Shown here: positions 1 through 10,388 of the stretch, piece after piece
How positions within the stretch are numbered: position 1 is the stretch's first letter
Layout: each line of letters starts with the position of its first letter
Assembly (NCBI GenBank): GCA_010645155.1
Contig: JAAGOF010000271.1
Location: 529,047 to 593,046, forward strand
Direction of reading: 5' to 3'
DNA: 64,000 bases
Origin: Tigriopus japonicus
Taxonomy: Eukaryota; Arthropoda; Copepoda; Harpacticoida; Harpacticidae
Notes under the pieces: model-generated
Database searches by the model: none
Told to the model about the DNA's origin: nothing
What the model saw: only the letters and a program-made list of their open reading frames with translations
Position numbers and translations under genes: made by a program

Positions 1-611
1 TCGATTCTCCCTGGAACACACGTGTTGTTGTTTGTGTTGATTATGCATTTAGTCGTTCAGGGTTCCTTTTAGTTCAATGAAGGATTAAGACTTCAACGAT
101 AATATTTAACAAAAACGGATCAAATTAAATCGGATCTTCAAAAGAGCCTCTTAATTTGAGGCGAATGAACAGAGATTAGTCAAAATAAGGGAAAAATATT
201 AACTACCCAAACCCACACATCTCCGTTGAAGTCGTTTTTAATTCAAATGAAGAGATAGTAAAAAGAGTCAAGAAAAGTAACGACCATTTTCTAGTATAAA
301 TCTTTTGTGAAATGACCGTAAACCTAATGATTTCGGACTTGTTAACTAGTTTTTAAGCACTTCATACTTGAAAGAATATGTTTCTATGATTCAAATTGGC
401 AGCCCTGTTCTTGCTGTCGTTCATCGTAAACATCACCTGCCCCATAAAAGTTAATCGGCCTAATAATCTTCTACTTTGTAAGATGTATACATGTATCTAA
501 GAAACCAGAAAAGCCGGAATTACGCGCCCTCCCTCATCTACGACCATTGTATGGTTCCTTCCATTACGTCAATCCACATTAAAGCTTCTTTCTCGAACGC
601 CACACGAGATC
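1..611. other. intergenic, no gene seen
   Basis: AT-rich sequence with only short chance ORFs. It contains the 5' flank of the RRM gene that begins at 612. No clear TATA box or repeat was recognised. Confidence 0.5.
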
Positions 612-2156
612 ATGGAACCTCAACATCCGGATCTGTACATTCCCCGATTGCCCGCTCACACCCAAGACGCGGATCTCAGAGGCTTGTTCCAACCTTTCGG
701 TTCCATTCACAGCCTCTCCATCCTCACCAATAAACGTAATCCCAGTGAGCCCATCTTCTACGGGTTCGTTCGATTAGCCTCCACGGCTCAATGTGAAGCG
801 GCCATGGCCAATTTAAATGGCCGAGTATTCCACGGAGTGCGGCTAAGAATCAAATGGAGTCAAACCATGGCTCCTAACCGTAGTTGGCGATGTCCTGATC
901 CGCATTGCGGTACTTCTAACTCATTAGAAGTCTCACGATGCGCCGGATGTCAACTTGAACGAAGTTTTGAGCCCGATTTCACGGGGTCAATGAGGCTGGC
1001 GGGTTCTCTACCGGAATTTCCAGGGGAAAGACCCGATATGTCGGGACCTCGGGGTCGAGGACGAAAAGCGCAAGAACGGCAAGCCATGATTATGGGTTCT
1101 CCTCGACCAGGAGGGGCGAAAAATCCGGGTGTCCGGATCATGGAAGAAACGGCGAAGGTGCGAGAGTTGGAAGAAGAGTGTCAAACCCTTAAGAGCCTGA
1201 ATTTGGATGTCGATCTCGGAGCTATCTTCGATTTGAGACTTGAATTGAACAAACAAGGAGCGTCCACTGAAGCCGAAACGGATCAGAATGAGTTAGAGCC
1301 GTATGCCGAGTTTTTGAAAAAGGTCTTAGACGTTGTGCGGGAATCGCATTTCAAGAAATATGCCGTACTCGAGACATCCAAGAAGTTTTATGAGACGTGT
1401 CTTAATCTGCCGAGTTCGGACGACGTGGCTGCGATGCAAGATGACCTCAAGAAAGGTGCAGTGGACACCTTGGCCAAGGTGATTGGCGATTATTTGCATG
1501 CGTTCCCGTCGTTCGATATTTTGGAGATTTACCCCGAATTAGAAACTCAAATATCTCAATTGAAAGAGCGTTGTCAAGTGTCTCGAGTCAATCCTCGACC
1601 GTTGGACATGACTAAGCTTCCCATTGAGATTCCGGTTTGGTTGGGTCAAAACCTGAATTCGCACAGGACAGAGGCCGCAACCCGATCGAAGCAATGCTTG
1701 GACGATTTTACCGATGCCTTGGAACAAGTGGTGGTTTCTCTCAAAGGGGGAAATCCTCCCGAAGATAAGCCAGAGTTATCGTTAAAGGCCAAGAAGCTCA
1801 GAGAAGCGTTGGACACTGAATTTGCTGGATTGTCCAAGCCCACAGCCAATCATTTGGAAGATAGTCTCAGAACCATCCTAGAACATTTTGTTTGGTTGAG
1901 AGAACGAATTTTCACACTATGGGAGCAATATTCGTCTACGTTTGCATTGGCTCAAGAATTGGAAACCAACCACCAGCAAGTCATCATCCACAAAAGTAAG
2001 CATCCTTTACCTGATAGTCTCCAACCGATCGAGGACAAGGTGGTATTGGGAACAGTTCATGAGGAGGAACGCATTGAGCACGAGGTCAAGTCTAATGTAA
2101 ATCTCAATCAATCCCACAGTGATGATAATTTGTCAGAGATCGAAGACGACGATTAA
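612..2156 (+). CDS. RRM and RanBP2-type zinc finger protein
   Basis: Single-exon ORF of 514 aa. Residues about 6-85 form an RNA recognition motif, with RNP2-like LYIPRL near the start and RNP1-like FYGFVRLA at about 49-56. Directly after it (about 92-117) is a RanBP2-type zinc finger with the pattern W-x-C-P-x3-C-G-x2-N-x6-C-x2-C. The remaining 390 residues are mostly helical and acidic, ending in a Ser/Asp/Glu-rich tail, with no domain I can name. RRM followed by this finger occurs in RNA-binding proteins such as the FUS/TAF15 family, but the RGG boxes are missing, so I do not assign it there. An RNA-binding role is inferred from the domains. It converges with polymerase eta. Confidence 0.85.
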   Translation: MEPQHPDLYIPRLPAHTQDADLRGLFQPFGSIHSLSILTNKRNPSEPIFYGFVRLASTAQCEAAMANLNGRVFHGVRLRIKWSQTMAPNRSWRCPDPHCGTSNSLEVSRCAGCQLERSFEPDFTGSMRLAGSLPEFPGERPDMSGPRGRGRKAQERQAMIMGSPRPGGAKNPGVRIMEETAKVRELEEECQTLKSLNLDVDLGAIFDLRLELNKQGASTEAETDQNELEPYAEFLKKVLDVVRESHFKKYAVLETSKKFYETCLNLPSSDDVAAMQDDLKKGAVDTLAKVIGDYLHAFPSFDILEIYPELETQISQLKERCQVSRVNPRPLDMTKLPIEIPVWLGQNLNSHRTEAATRSKQCLDDFTDALEQVVVSLKGGNPPEDKPELSLKAKKLREALDTEFAGLSKPTANHLEDSLRTILEHFVWLRERIFTLWEQYSSTFALAQELETNHQQVIIHKSKHPLPDSLQPIEDKVVLGTVHEEERIEHEVKSNVNLNQSHSDDNLSEIEDDD

Positions 2157-2206
2157 ATTTTTGTTGCCTTTCAATGTTGATTCTCGTTAGTGCTGAACTA
2201 TATATA

Positions 2207-2324
2207 TTTATTATTAAGATGTATGAGCAAGATCGGAAGAAAGGGTCCTTGTATTTGTTGTTTCATATCGACTATCGAATAAATCGAGTCATTACTGTAT
2301 ATTTCCAAGGCAACAATGAATAAA
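2207..2324. promoter_or_regulatory. poly(A) signals of two convergent genes
   Basis: AATAAA occurs on the plus strand at 2278-2283 and 2319-2324 and would serve the RRM gene. TTTATT at 2207-2212 is AATAAA on the minus strand and would serve polymerase eta, whose stop is at 2338. The 3' UTRs therefore probably overlap. Confidence 0.6.
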
Positions 2325-2337
2325 TATCGCAGTTCAG

Positions 2338-4074
2338 TCAATTGGGTCGAGTCTTTTGGAAGAAGCTCGCAATGTTCTTCTGCCTTTTGGTGTCGGGTTT
2401 CTCTATTGGTTCAGTAGGTTTCTTTCGCTTGCTTTTGAGGGCAGTGTTCACGTGGACCGTATGAACTTGTGGTTTGGGCTGATCCTTTCGCAGTTCCGCT
2501 TGGAGATCTAAAGCCATGTGGTAATCCAAATGTTCCGGAAGGTCAAACGGAGAGATCAATTTGTCACATTTGGGACACGGTTCCACAACCTTTTCTTTCT
2601 CTGGACTGATATTTTCGGCCTTGAGGGATTGAATTCGCTTCTCAACAGCGGAGCGTAGTCGGGGAGGTAGGAGATCCAGGATGGAGGGATCGTATTGTTC
2701 CAAATTCGGGACCAGCTCTGTGGCCTTCAACTCATCATTGGCAGCGAGGGAGGAAGTTGGTTCGTCGGTTGAAGACTCGGCGGAGGCTTTCGTGAAGAAG
2801 TTGTCAATGCTTTTCAAGGTACTAGACATTGTATCGTCCTCAAATTTGGAGGCCGATATGCTCAGGTTTTTGAGTTTGGGTCGCCACAAAGTCGGATCTT
2901 GAGTGGACTCGTTCAATTTGCCGACGAGACTCATGGCTTGTCGGGTCATTTTTTCGGGGTCATAACTACTCAAAGGCCCAGCTCTTGAAACGTGACCTTT
3001 GCCTTCAATGGTCATGGACACGGTCACGCCTCGAGCAATGCGACCATTGGCTTCTCGATCCCGTTCTAATCGTTCACACACTTCTTCAGCCAAGGATCCA
3101 AACCAGAACTCCACCTTTTCTCGCGTATCCAACATTTTCGGTCCCAAAAAGTTCTTGGAACAACCAATCGATTTGGGTAGATCGCGCTCTTTCACCGGTT
3201 CGTATTCAAGACCACGAGAGATATTGTACAACCATTGAGCGGTCTTTTCTTCAAAATGACTTTTCAGCTCACCCACGGAATGCTTAGCCAAATCTGCCAC
3301 CGTCTCACAACCCAATTGTTCACGAATGGTATCCCCCAATTTGCCACCCAAACCACGTAACTTGGTCAACTTGAGGTTGGCAAAGAGGATCTCAATCTTG
3401 TCATGGGGCAACACGGTTTGCTGGTTGGGCTTGTGTAAACCACACGAGAGCTTACTGAGCATTTTATTGTGCGCCACACCCGCCGAACACCGAAACTGGG
3501 TCTGTTCCCACACGGCTTGCCGCATGGCCTCGACAATCATCCCGCCTACCGCCAACCGAATATTATCACTGTGACCCCGATCATAACTTTCCTTCAACCA
3601 TTCCGTCAAACCCGGTTCTCGGTCCTCCCCACAACCCACGACAAATGTATTGGGCAGATCATGAGCTTCGACCCTGGTCAAAGTCTTCATTTTATCCTCG
3701 ACCAAGGCCGATATATCCAGATAGGCCTCATCAATCGAAGCTCGTTCGACCACGGCTCCAAATTGAAGCAGCACTTGAATGACCTCTTTCCCGGCATCGC
3801 GATACTTCGTCAAATCCGCCTTTTGCCTGACTTCCGGAACGGATACGAGCACAATCTCCGGACATTTGACCTTAGCCTCATCCCCACGCATATTTCGAGT
3901 CACGCCCTTTGCCCTCGCCTCATAATTCACGGCGATAATCCCACCCCCTTTCCAGGAGTTATACTGAACCACGGCTAACGGCTGACCCGCCAAGGTCGGA
4001 TCAGCCCGTGTTTCTACCTGACAGTAGAAACAATCCATGTCTATAAGCACCACCACCCGTTCCGTCATGTTCAC
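2338..4074 (-). CDS. POLH: DNA polymerase eta (Y-family translesion polymerase)
   Basis: Intronless 578-aa ORF. Y-family polymerases copy past UV photoproducts in the nucleus. The catalytic metal sites are visible: LIDMDCFYCQVE near residue 10 and ASIDEAYLDIS near 115. The fingers segment has the N-Y-E-A-R-A-K-G-V-T-R motif that marks the eta subgroup. Thumb and little-finger domains follow to about 400. A UBZ-type ubiquitin-binding finger sits near 500 (CPKC, then HLDYH), and the extreme C-terminus has a PCNA-interacting peptide, QKNIASFF. These are the parts expected for recruitment to ubiquitylated PCNA. It is shorter than human POLH (713 aa), mostly in the linker. Only 71 bp separate its ATG from the small ORF upstream on the same strand. 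Confidence 0.96.
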   Translation of the reverse strand: MNMTERVVVLIDMDCFYCQVETRADPTLAGQPLAVVQYNSWKGGGIIAVNYEARAKGVTRNMRGDEAKVKCPEIVLVSVPEVRQKADLTKYRDAGKEVIQVLLQFGAVVERASIDEAYLDISALVEDKMKTLTRVEAHDLPNTFVVGCGEDREPGLTEWLKESYDRGHSDNIRLAVGGMIVEAMRQAVWEQTQFRCSAGVAHNKMLSKLSCGLHKPNQQTVLPHDKIEILFANLKLTKLRGLGGKLGDTIREQLGCETVADLAKHSVGELKSHFEEKTAQWLYNISRGLEYEPVKERDLPKSIGCSKNFLGPKMLDTREKVEFWFGSLAEEVCERLERDREANGRIARGVTVSMTIEGKGHVSRAGPLSSYDPEKMTRQAMSLVGKLNESTQDPTLWRPKLKNLSISASKFEDDTMSSTLKSIDNFFTKASAESSTDEPTSSLAANDELKATELVPNLEQYDPSILDLLPPRLRSAVEKRIQSLKAENISPEKEKVVEPCPKCDKLISPFDLPEHLDYHMALDLQAELRKDQPKPQVHTVHVNTALKSKRKKPTEPIEKPDTKRQKNIASFFQKTRPN

Positions 4075-4145
4075 TGTTTCCCCAAATGAAAGCGTTTGAA
4101 AGTTGGATATCGATAATGGCGACTAAATATCTCTGTTTAAATAGA

Positions 4146-4409
4146 TCAGTTGTGGTTGTTCCGCAACATACGATTTTGATTCCGCCAAACGCGGAGATCG
4201 CTCTGTCGGAGGTTAAAATCGGGCACGAATTGCTCGCCCATAGTGTAGAAATAGTCCAGAATGGTGTGCCCGTAGTCGGAGCAATACATCTGATAACGGA
4301 ACTCCGGATCACGGTTCATTTTGGTGGCCCCGCCCATAAATGCGGCCAGGGAGGCGACTTCAAGGGCCACGGCCACGCCTACGCCTTTCTTGAACCACGA
4401 TAACACCAT
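4146..4409 (-). CDS. small single-pass membrane protein, CEBPZOS-like
   Basis: ORF of 87 aa. A short basic start (SWFKKG) is followed by one hydrophobic segment at about residues 10-27 and then a charged domain with M-x-R-D-P-E-F-R and D-Y-F-Y. The size, one N-terminal helix and this pattern resemble the mitochondrial protein CEBPZOS of vertebrates. I base the match on recalled family layout, not a search. It lies immediately upstream of polymerase eta on the same strand with no poly(A) signal visible in the 71 bp gap. Confidence 0.5.
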   Translation of the reverse strand: MVLSWFKKGVGVAVALEVASLAAFMGGATKMNRDPEFRYQMYCSDYGHTILDYFYTMGEQFVPDFNLRQSDLRVWRNQNRMLRNNHN

Positions 4410-5407
4410 TTTGAAGGAGCTAGAGCGTCACACACGTGTCGATGATTGTCTTTTGTTTCACTGCGTGGATGGAAATTACATCATTTTTTCAAGGACGGCA
4501 TGTCAATTATCTCAGGAAACGAGAAAAAGTGGCGACGTTGGCTTCAGGGTGGCCAAATTGTCTGTGGAAGACGTTTATTTTCAGCCAAAAAGGTCAGATT
4601 GACGGAGTTGTAAGTTTTGTTTTTTATGATTAAGCCACCAGTTTGCATCTATTTAACTCAAAAAACTAATTTGGCTACCATGTTGCAAGTTTTCCGTGCT
4701 GGATTTTGGCAATTTAAAGAGAAAGCCTGAAAGGTATAGAAGCTCATGTGAAAGAAGTGTCGTCGGAACACTAGCGACAATGGTTTTATCATGAGGCTTT
4801 GAAAATCAAACAAACTGGGAAGTGCAGGAGAAAAAATACAGGAAATAGGAGCCTTTGAGCGAAAAATATCCATGAATAATGGATAATAACCAATGACTGG
4901 ATCAATCTTTAGTGGCATGAACTATGTAAATTACTTGCAAAATTGGCTTTCATTATAACTAGAGCACTATAATGTTATTACAGTGCTCTAGTTATAACTT
5001 GAACTTCCTGATTGATGGTGGGGACAACAATGGCAAACAATTAAAGCTTCAAAAAGCCAAACAACTTGTCTGTGTCGACGCTTCTTTCCTATGGGCTTCT
5101 TTCCTGAAAGGTAGGGTTGCAGTCTTTTCCCGCGAGCGAAATATAATGTCCAAGTCTTCCCTGCTTGTCGACCAATCCATCAAATACCCTTGCCATAAAA
5201 TAGGGAGGATATCTGGTGCCTCCGCTCTCATATCAGCACTGGCATCAGTCGCTCGCTTTGATCAACGTCGCCAGCAACGGAACGGGTTTTGGACCGTGAA
5301 CTTGTAGCTTCCACCACACACCACTGAAACCAGAGTAATCTTGCTCTGCCTTTAGGGCATCTGCTTCCTCTTTTTCTTGCAAGTTGATAGTTTCTTTCTC
5401 TTAGCCC
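4410..5407. other. intergenic with one palindrome
   Basis: No gene seen apart from the divergent 5' flanks of the CEBPZOS-like gene (minus) and the PCBD gene (plus). It contains the 16-bp-arm palindrome listed at 4953. Confidence 0.5.
4953..4997. repeat. perfect palindrome, CTAGAGCACT core
   Basis: TTATAACTAGAGCACT at 4953-4968 is followed after 13 bp by its exact reverse complement at 4982-4997. The same CTAGAGC core recurs in two palindromes at 21594-21664, which suggests one small fold-back repeat family. Confidence 0.8.
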
Positions 5408-5803
5408 ATGCTTTGTGGTCCAGTGGTTCTGACCATTCTGAGTCAAACCCCACGTTGGTCTCGACCATTTAGTACTTCTCGAAGCATCGCTCGAAAAATG
5501 GCTGCTGTAAAATTGGACGACTCTGCTCGAGAATCCCAATTGAAGCCTTTATTGACCCCAGAGGGTGGTTGGAATCTGGTGGAAGGCCGAGATGCCATTC
5601 AGAAGACCATCATGTTTAAGGACTTTAATGAAGCCTTTGGATTTATGACGCGAGTGGCCATCAAGGCTGACAAAATGGATCATCATCCCGAGTGGTTCAA
5701 TGTGTACAACAAAGTGGACATAACCTTATCAACGCATGATTGCCAAGGATTAAGTGGACGCGACATTACTCTAGCTACCTTCATCAATGCTTTGACCAAG
5801 TGA
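5408..5803 (+). CDS. PCBD: pterin-4a-carbinolamine dehydratase
   Basis: ORF of 131 aa. The enzyme dehydrates 4a-hydroxytetrahydrobiopterin, recycling the cofactor of aromatic amino acid hydroxylases. The core is a full-length family domain: [25 protein letters not shown], and the active-site block [20 protein letters not shown] with its conserved histidines. There are two possible starts. The ATG at 5498 (MAAVKL) gives a cytosolic protein of about 101 aa, the usual family size. The ATG at 5408 adds 30 residues rich in Arg and Ser with no acids ([12 protein letters not shown]), which look like a mitochondrial presequence. AATAAA follows near 5850. Intronless. Confidence 0.94.
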   Translation: MLCGPVVLTILSQTPRWSRPFSTSRSIARKMAAVKLDDSARESQLKPLLTPEGGWNLVEGRDAIQKTIMFKDFNEAFGFMTRVAIKADKMDHHPEWFNVYNKVDITLSTHDCQGLSGRDITLATFINALTK

Positions 5804-6364
5804 TAACTATATGCACATACTCTGTCGACTTAGTATGTCTTTTTATTGAGAATAAATCATGGTTTTCTTGACAATGATGTTCTTTATAAATTTCGATTTT
5901 CCCGTGCTCTCTGCAAACTGACTTTTGTTACATTTCATGGAGCAACATTTTAGAGCAAATGGAATCGTCGGCAGTTCATGTTTATGTCAATTGACGATCG
6001 ATCCACCTGTACTTGATGCTTGGATTCTGCACATTTGCTTTCATTTGCGTGCCAAAGCCCTAATTCACTTCGAGCAAGCAGGTGTTGCATTTGCGTTCCT
6101 GATAATCTGATGAATACTGGATCGTCTGCAAATACACTAAAATAGGGGAGGAGTTCTCATGTTTACCAGAGAATGACTCAACGAAATGATCAACTCAAAT
6201 TTATTTTACTCATTTCCTCAGGGGAGGACGTTATATGTTTTTCAAATTTCCATCACGTTCAAGGCTTTTCTGCTTGCTTTACAAACGTCAGGACTCCATT
6301 TAAGTAAGGCGTAATTTTAGCACACTGAAGATTTTCGTAATACAAATTGGTGGGTTGTTCGAGC
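5804..6364. other. convergent 3' intergenic region
   Basis: Lies between the PCBD stop and the serpin stop. It holds AATAAA for PCBD near 5850 and a minus-strand AATAAA at 6200-6205 for the serpin. Nothing else is seen. Confidence 0.5.
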
Positions 6365-7759
6365 TCACTTGGAGGGATCCACGACACGCCCAGAGAATAG
6401 GGTCATTCCGGTCAAATTGTCCCGAATGGCGAATAAGAACGGGCGATCACAGACAAATCGAGGGGTCATGACCATGGCTCGAGTCATCATAATGGCTGAG
6501 GTCGCGGCAGCGGCCTCCGTGCCCTCTTCGTTGACCTCAATAAATGCCTTTTGCATGACCGCCGACACGTAGAGATCCTTGCGGGCGGATATCCCCGAGA
6601 AATCCGCCTTGCTCTCATCAAACATGTCCTTGATCCCCAAGGCCTTCAAAGGCGCGACCAGATCGTGGGTACTCTCAAATTTGAACTTGGGCAGAGCCAC
6701 ATCGAATTTGTTGGGTTGAGATAGGTTGAGTTTGGTTAAATCAATGGAGGGAAATTTCTCCTCCAAAGCCTGGAATCCTTCGGCCTTTCTGGGGAGGAAC
6801 AGAAGCATGGCCAATCGATCGCCCTTGTAGGGCATCTCTAAGATGGTGGCGTTCAAATCCTTGTCCATGATGGCCCGGTATTTTTCGGATATCTTCATCA
6901 TGGGCACCTTGACAGTCTCGCCGTTGAGGAGCTGAAAGTCTCCCTCACTGGTATGCTTGGCATCAAACTTATTGGCCCAGAGTCCTTTGAAGTAGACGGC
7001 ATTTACCAACACCAATCGGGTCAGATCACTGAGAACCCCGGCGGGAATGAGGTCCTTGATTTTGTCGTGGGTGCGCTCGGACACCCAATCATTGATGGTT
7101 TGACGGGTTTGGGCCTCTTGACCGAAATCGACATTCTCGCTCTCGGCCTTGAAATGAGCCATGGTGGCCTTAAGAAAATCTTCCAACAGCTCATAGTTCT
7201 TGTGAACGTACAATCGATTGGCCGCTTCCATGGTGAAATTCTCATTGGATTTCAACACCTCAAAGAGCTCTTCGAATCCAGCTCGAAGATGTTCTTGATC
7301 TTCCGGCAAGGCCAATCCCGACTGCATCTCGCTGGCAGTCTGACCCGTGGCTCCCATAAAGGCCATGGCCAGCACGGCTGAGGCACTGAAGCCGCTCATG
7401 ACCATATTCTTGTCCTGACCCGCAGCCTGGACCAATAACGGGTACAACTGGGCCTTAAAGGCATCATTGGCTTGAGCCAGAGAGTGAACAGCGGCTTCGT
7501 TCTTCAAAGACATGGCTTGCTTTTGACTTCCGGTTGATGGGGCCGAGATCTGAGGTGAATCTATAAGCAAAGGGATGAGGATCAAACAGAATCCTAAGAG
7601 CACGACAATGGTAAGAATGCAAAGTCCTAGTTTGGGTCGACACGAGCCTGAAGAGACGCACGAGAATCGAGTGGCGGGTATTTCCAACTGCTTCCACTTA
7701 TGAGCCTTCCTTCCCAGAAGAGTGCTAACCCCGGCTACCCCCACATGATTCATCCTCAC
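6365..7759 (-). CDS. serpin, probable trypsin-type protease inhibitor
   Basis: Intronless 464-aa ORF. The N-terminus has a basic stretch and then a strongly hydrophobic segment (about 46-68), so it is either an uncleaved signal anchor or a late signal peptide. A complete serpin fold follows from about 88, with NAVYFKGLWANKF, the shutter and breach segments, and the C-terminal signature F-V-C-D-R-P-F-L-F-A-I. The reactive-centre loop has an inhibitory hinge, E-E-G-T-E-A-A-A-A-T. Counting from hinge Gly as P15 puts Arg at P1 (MMTR|AMVM), which predicts inhibition of trypsin-like proteases. Arthropod serpins of this kind regulate clotting, melanisation and immune cascades. The target is inference. 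Confidence 0.95.
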   Translation of the reverse strand: MRMNHVGVAGVSTLLGRKAHKWKQLEIPATRFSCVSSGSCRPKLGLCILTIVVLLGFCLILIPLLIDSPQISAPSTGSQKQAMSLKNEAAVHSLAQANDAFKAQLYPLLVQAAGQDKNMVMSGFSASAVLAMAFMGATGQTASEMQSGLALPEDQEHLRAGFEELFEVLKSNENFTMEAANRLYVHKNYELLEDFLKATMAHFKAESENVDFGQEAQTRQTINDWVSERTHDKIKDLIPAGVLSDLTRLVLVNAVYFKGLWANKFDAKHTSEGDFQLLNGETVKVPMMKISEKYRAIMDKDLNATILEMPYKGDRLAMLLFLPRKAEGFQALEEKFPSIDLTKLNLSQPNKFDVALPKFKFESTHDLVAPLKALGIKDMFDESKADFSGISARKDLYVSAVMQKAFIEVNEEGTEAAAATSAIMMTRAMVMTPRFVCDRPFLFAIRDNLTGMTLFSGRVVDPSK

Positions 7760-9957
7760 ACTCGCACTGAGCCCTACTTCCTATCCTCCTACGAACGAGT
7801 CATGTACACATGGACACCCATCCACAGCCTCCAGCCAAAGCCAACAAGTCAGGGCTACACCAAGTGCAAGGAAGACTTCAAACATGCACCGTGGTGGTGG
7901 TGGTGGTGGAAGGGCCAAAAATCGATCACAGCGGCCTCAGCCACGAGGTCTGACTCAGGCGGGCGAGATACGGGGGAAGATACGAGAGAGAAAAAGAAGG
8001 CTTTGGAAAGACCAACTTTGTTGACACGAGGATGAATCAAGTCAGGTCTCTGACAGGCATGAATTCCGCCCAAACACTAAGATAGTTCGTTCTCGAAAGG
8101 ACGGAGCGAGGAAAGTCCGGGAAATATTTACAATGTGAGAGTTGGGGCAAAGAAACGAAGGCTCAATTCAATCAACACTGGACTTAAAAAGTCAGGATGC
8201 ACTTGTCACGTAATGGGCCTGGCCTTAACAGTGCTCTTGCGTTTTTACAGTGTGGTAGGCTTATAGTAAGTTTTACACGCACGACAACCTCTGCATGTAC
8301 AGGATGAATTGTCAGGTACGACAAGTGCCAGAAGGAATGAAATCCATGTGTCCGAGCCAACACACACGAACATATGATTGTGCTCGCATCATAGAGTATA
8401 TGCCAAGAGACCTCTTCATGACAAAGAGAACCAAAGACTATCAGACTATTTTACTAGAAAACATCATGATTGGCAACCTAGAAGAGAAAATGAAAAATCT
8501 GAGAGGCTCGAATTGAGATTTCATAAAAACTTGACAATATGGAAGGGGAGAATGAAAAGCTCAGAGCTTTGAATGGTTCGTGTGTATGAATTGATTGCAG
8601 CTGATTCATCGGGCGAGCATGAAGGACCTCACAGGTCCAGGGAGCAAAACATGAGTACTTTTTTCTCAAAGAGGTGGTCCTGCATTTATTAAGGCCGTGT
8701 TGGCCTTCTTGGCTTGCTGAAAACTTACAATGATTTGAGCGATTCAGTCCGATCAAAAATGACGTTGTTAACAGTCGCAACACTAGATTCGGATCAAAAT
8801 TAATCAACCTGACAATTCCAGGTAAGTTCTAATGACTGACCGTCCTCGGTTACTCAGAGAGCCCTAATCGTTTTATTGCTCAGGTAGTAAAACAAGATGT
8901 GCCATCAAACTTGCCTTGTTTGGCAATCGTTCATGAGAAAGCCTTCTTTAAAAATTTGAATCGTTGGGTATATTTCTTATCGGCGCATTTATTGTTACCC
9001 AGATGATCTTTCTTTCCATCGGTGAGGATGCGATGGAAATCCTTTTGAGCCAGGGCTTTGAATGGCATTTTTTAGGGTTCTAGTGGTTGTAGGGCTCATC
9101 AAATATTTTATGGAGTTTTTTGAGTGTTTTGAAAATTGATTCATCTAAGAAAGTCATTGACACCAACTATGAGGATTTTGTTTTTCGCTTTTCGAAATCT
9201 GGAACTCATTTCCTGTCCCAAGGAACCTTCCATTAGTCCAAAGAGGGGTAAGGATTCACAAATAATCACTATTTTAGATCCTTTTTTGAATACTCTATCT
9301 ATCAACTTTTAACATGTCCCAAATCCCATCGCTATTGAACATTTAAACCTATCAAACAATCACAATTTCTTCTCCAAGAAACTTTAGAAACACTTGGGAG
9401 TACTTCATAATTTGGAAACCACAATGTCAGATAGATTCATCAAGATGACAAGAACGAGCATTTGAACCGAGGCCCCCCCTTTCTAGAAAGATTCATTATT
9501 CCAAGGGGATTTTGGCATTCCTCAATGGATAATCCACAGTAGCTCTCTGACCAATTAAAATTGAAGTGTCAAACTGTGCCGACAACCCCTTGTAATGTGT
9601 CTTTACACTTGTTCAGATATCAGGTGAGTCCCAAAAAAGATAAAGTTACTTCAGAAACTTGGGGTTGAAGTCGATTGCAAGTATACCTTAAATACTAAAA
9701 CAAGCCCAAAATAGTTATGACGTGTCGTCAAATTCTTTGCATGTGCTCAAACACGTTAGAAATTTAATTTATGGCGAGTGCTGAAGCATGAATAATGGTG
9801 GTCAAATTCATTTCCCCCGGCATCAACTTACACCCACTCTCTAGAAGCCGTCAATAGTAGTTCAACCTGGATCACCCATGGACAGTTTAACATACAAGTA
9901 AGCACTCTTGACAGGATTAGAGGAGAGACTGGAAGGACCATTCTCACAGTACCAAGA
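7760..9957. other. intergenic, includes a GGT microsatellite
   Basis: Holds the serpin 5' flank and a (GGT)n run at 7891-7909. The remaining 2 kb has only short chance ORFs, and no repeat family or exon was recognised. Confidence 0.5.
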
Positions 9958-10388
9958 TTAGAGGGTCGGCTGCAAGCTGGTCAGCTTGGTCAAGCTAGAG
10001 CTATGGATAATTGTTGGAAAACCCTTTGGCGCGCGCCAAATCTTCAGATTGGAAGACACTCCGTTCAAGATTGGGATTTGAGAAGCCCGAAGAAATTGAT
10101 TGAAATATCCCTTCAAAGGTGTCATTGTGTCTAGTTTGAATCTTCCAGTCAGACGAGATTGAATCTCTGGACATTGACGATCCCGAGAGAAGATCATGAC
10201 TCTAGAGCGTACCGAGAGAACTCACCTTCTGACTTCTGAGTCTGGTGATGGTCATCTTCCAACTCAGTCATTTCAAAGAACTCCTCCAGAGTAAGTCCAT
10301 CCTCCTCAACTTCAGTAGCTTCGGCAGTCTTAGCAGATCTCGCTCTAACAAAGCTAACGGCCAAGATGAGTAGCAAACACGGCTTCAT
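9958..10388 (-). CDS. small secreted protein, two exons
   Basis: I propose exon 1 at 10388-10226 and exon 2 at 10166-9958, joined across a 59 bp GT-AG intron (donor GAAG|GTGAGT, acceptor TGTCCAG). The phases match, giving 123 aa. The first 18 residues are a clear signal peptide (MKPCLLLILAVSFVRARS). The mature part starts very acidic (TLEEFFEMTELEDD) and turns basic and hydrophobic in exon 2 (GYFNQFLRA, KIWRAPKGF). There are no cysteines after the signal peptide and no obvious amidation site. I do not recognise the family. Exon 1 is well supported; exon 2 is less sure because the acceptor tract is weak. Unspliced, the ORF would stop at 10194. Confidence 0.55.
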
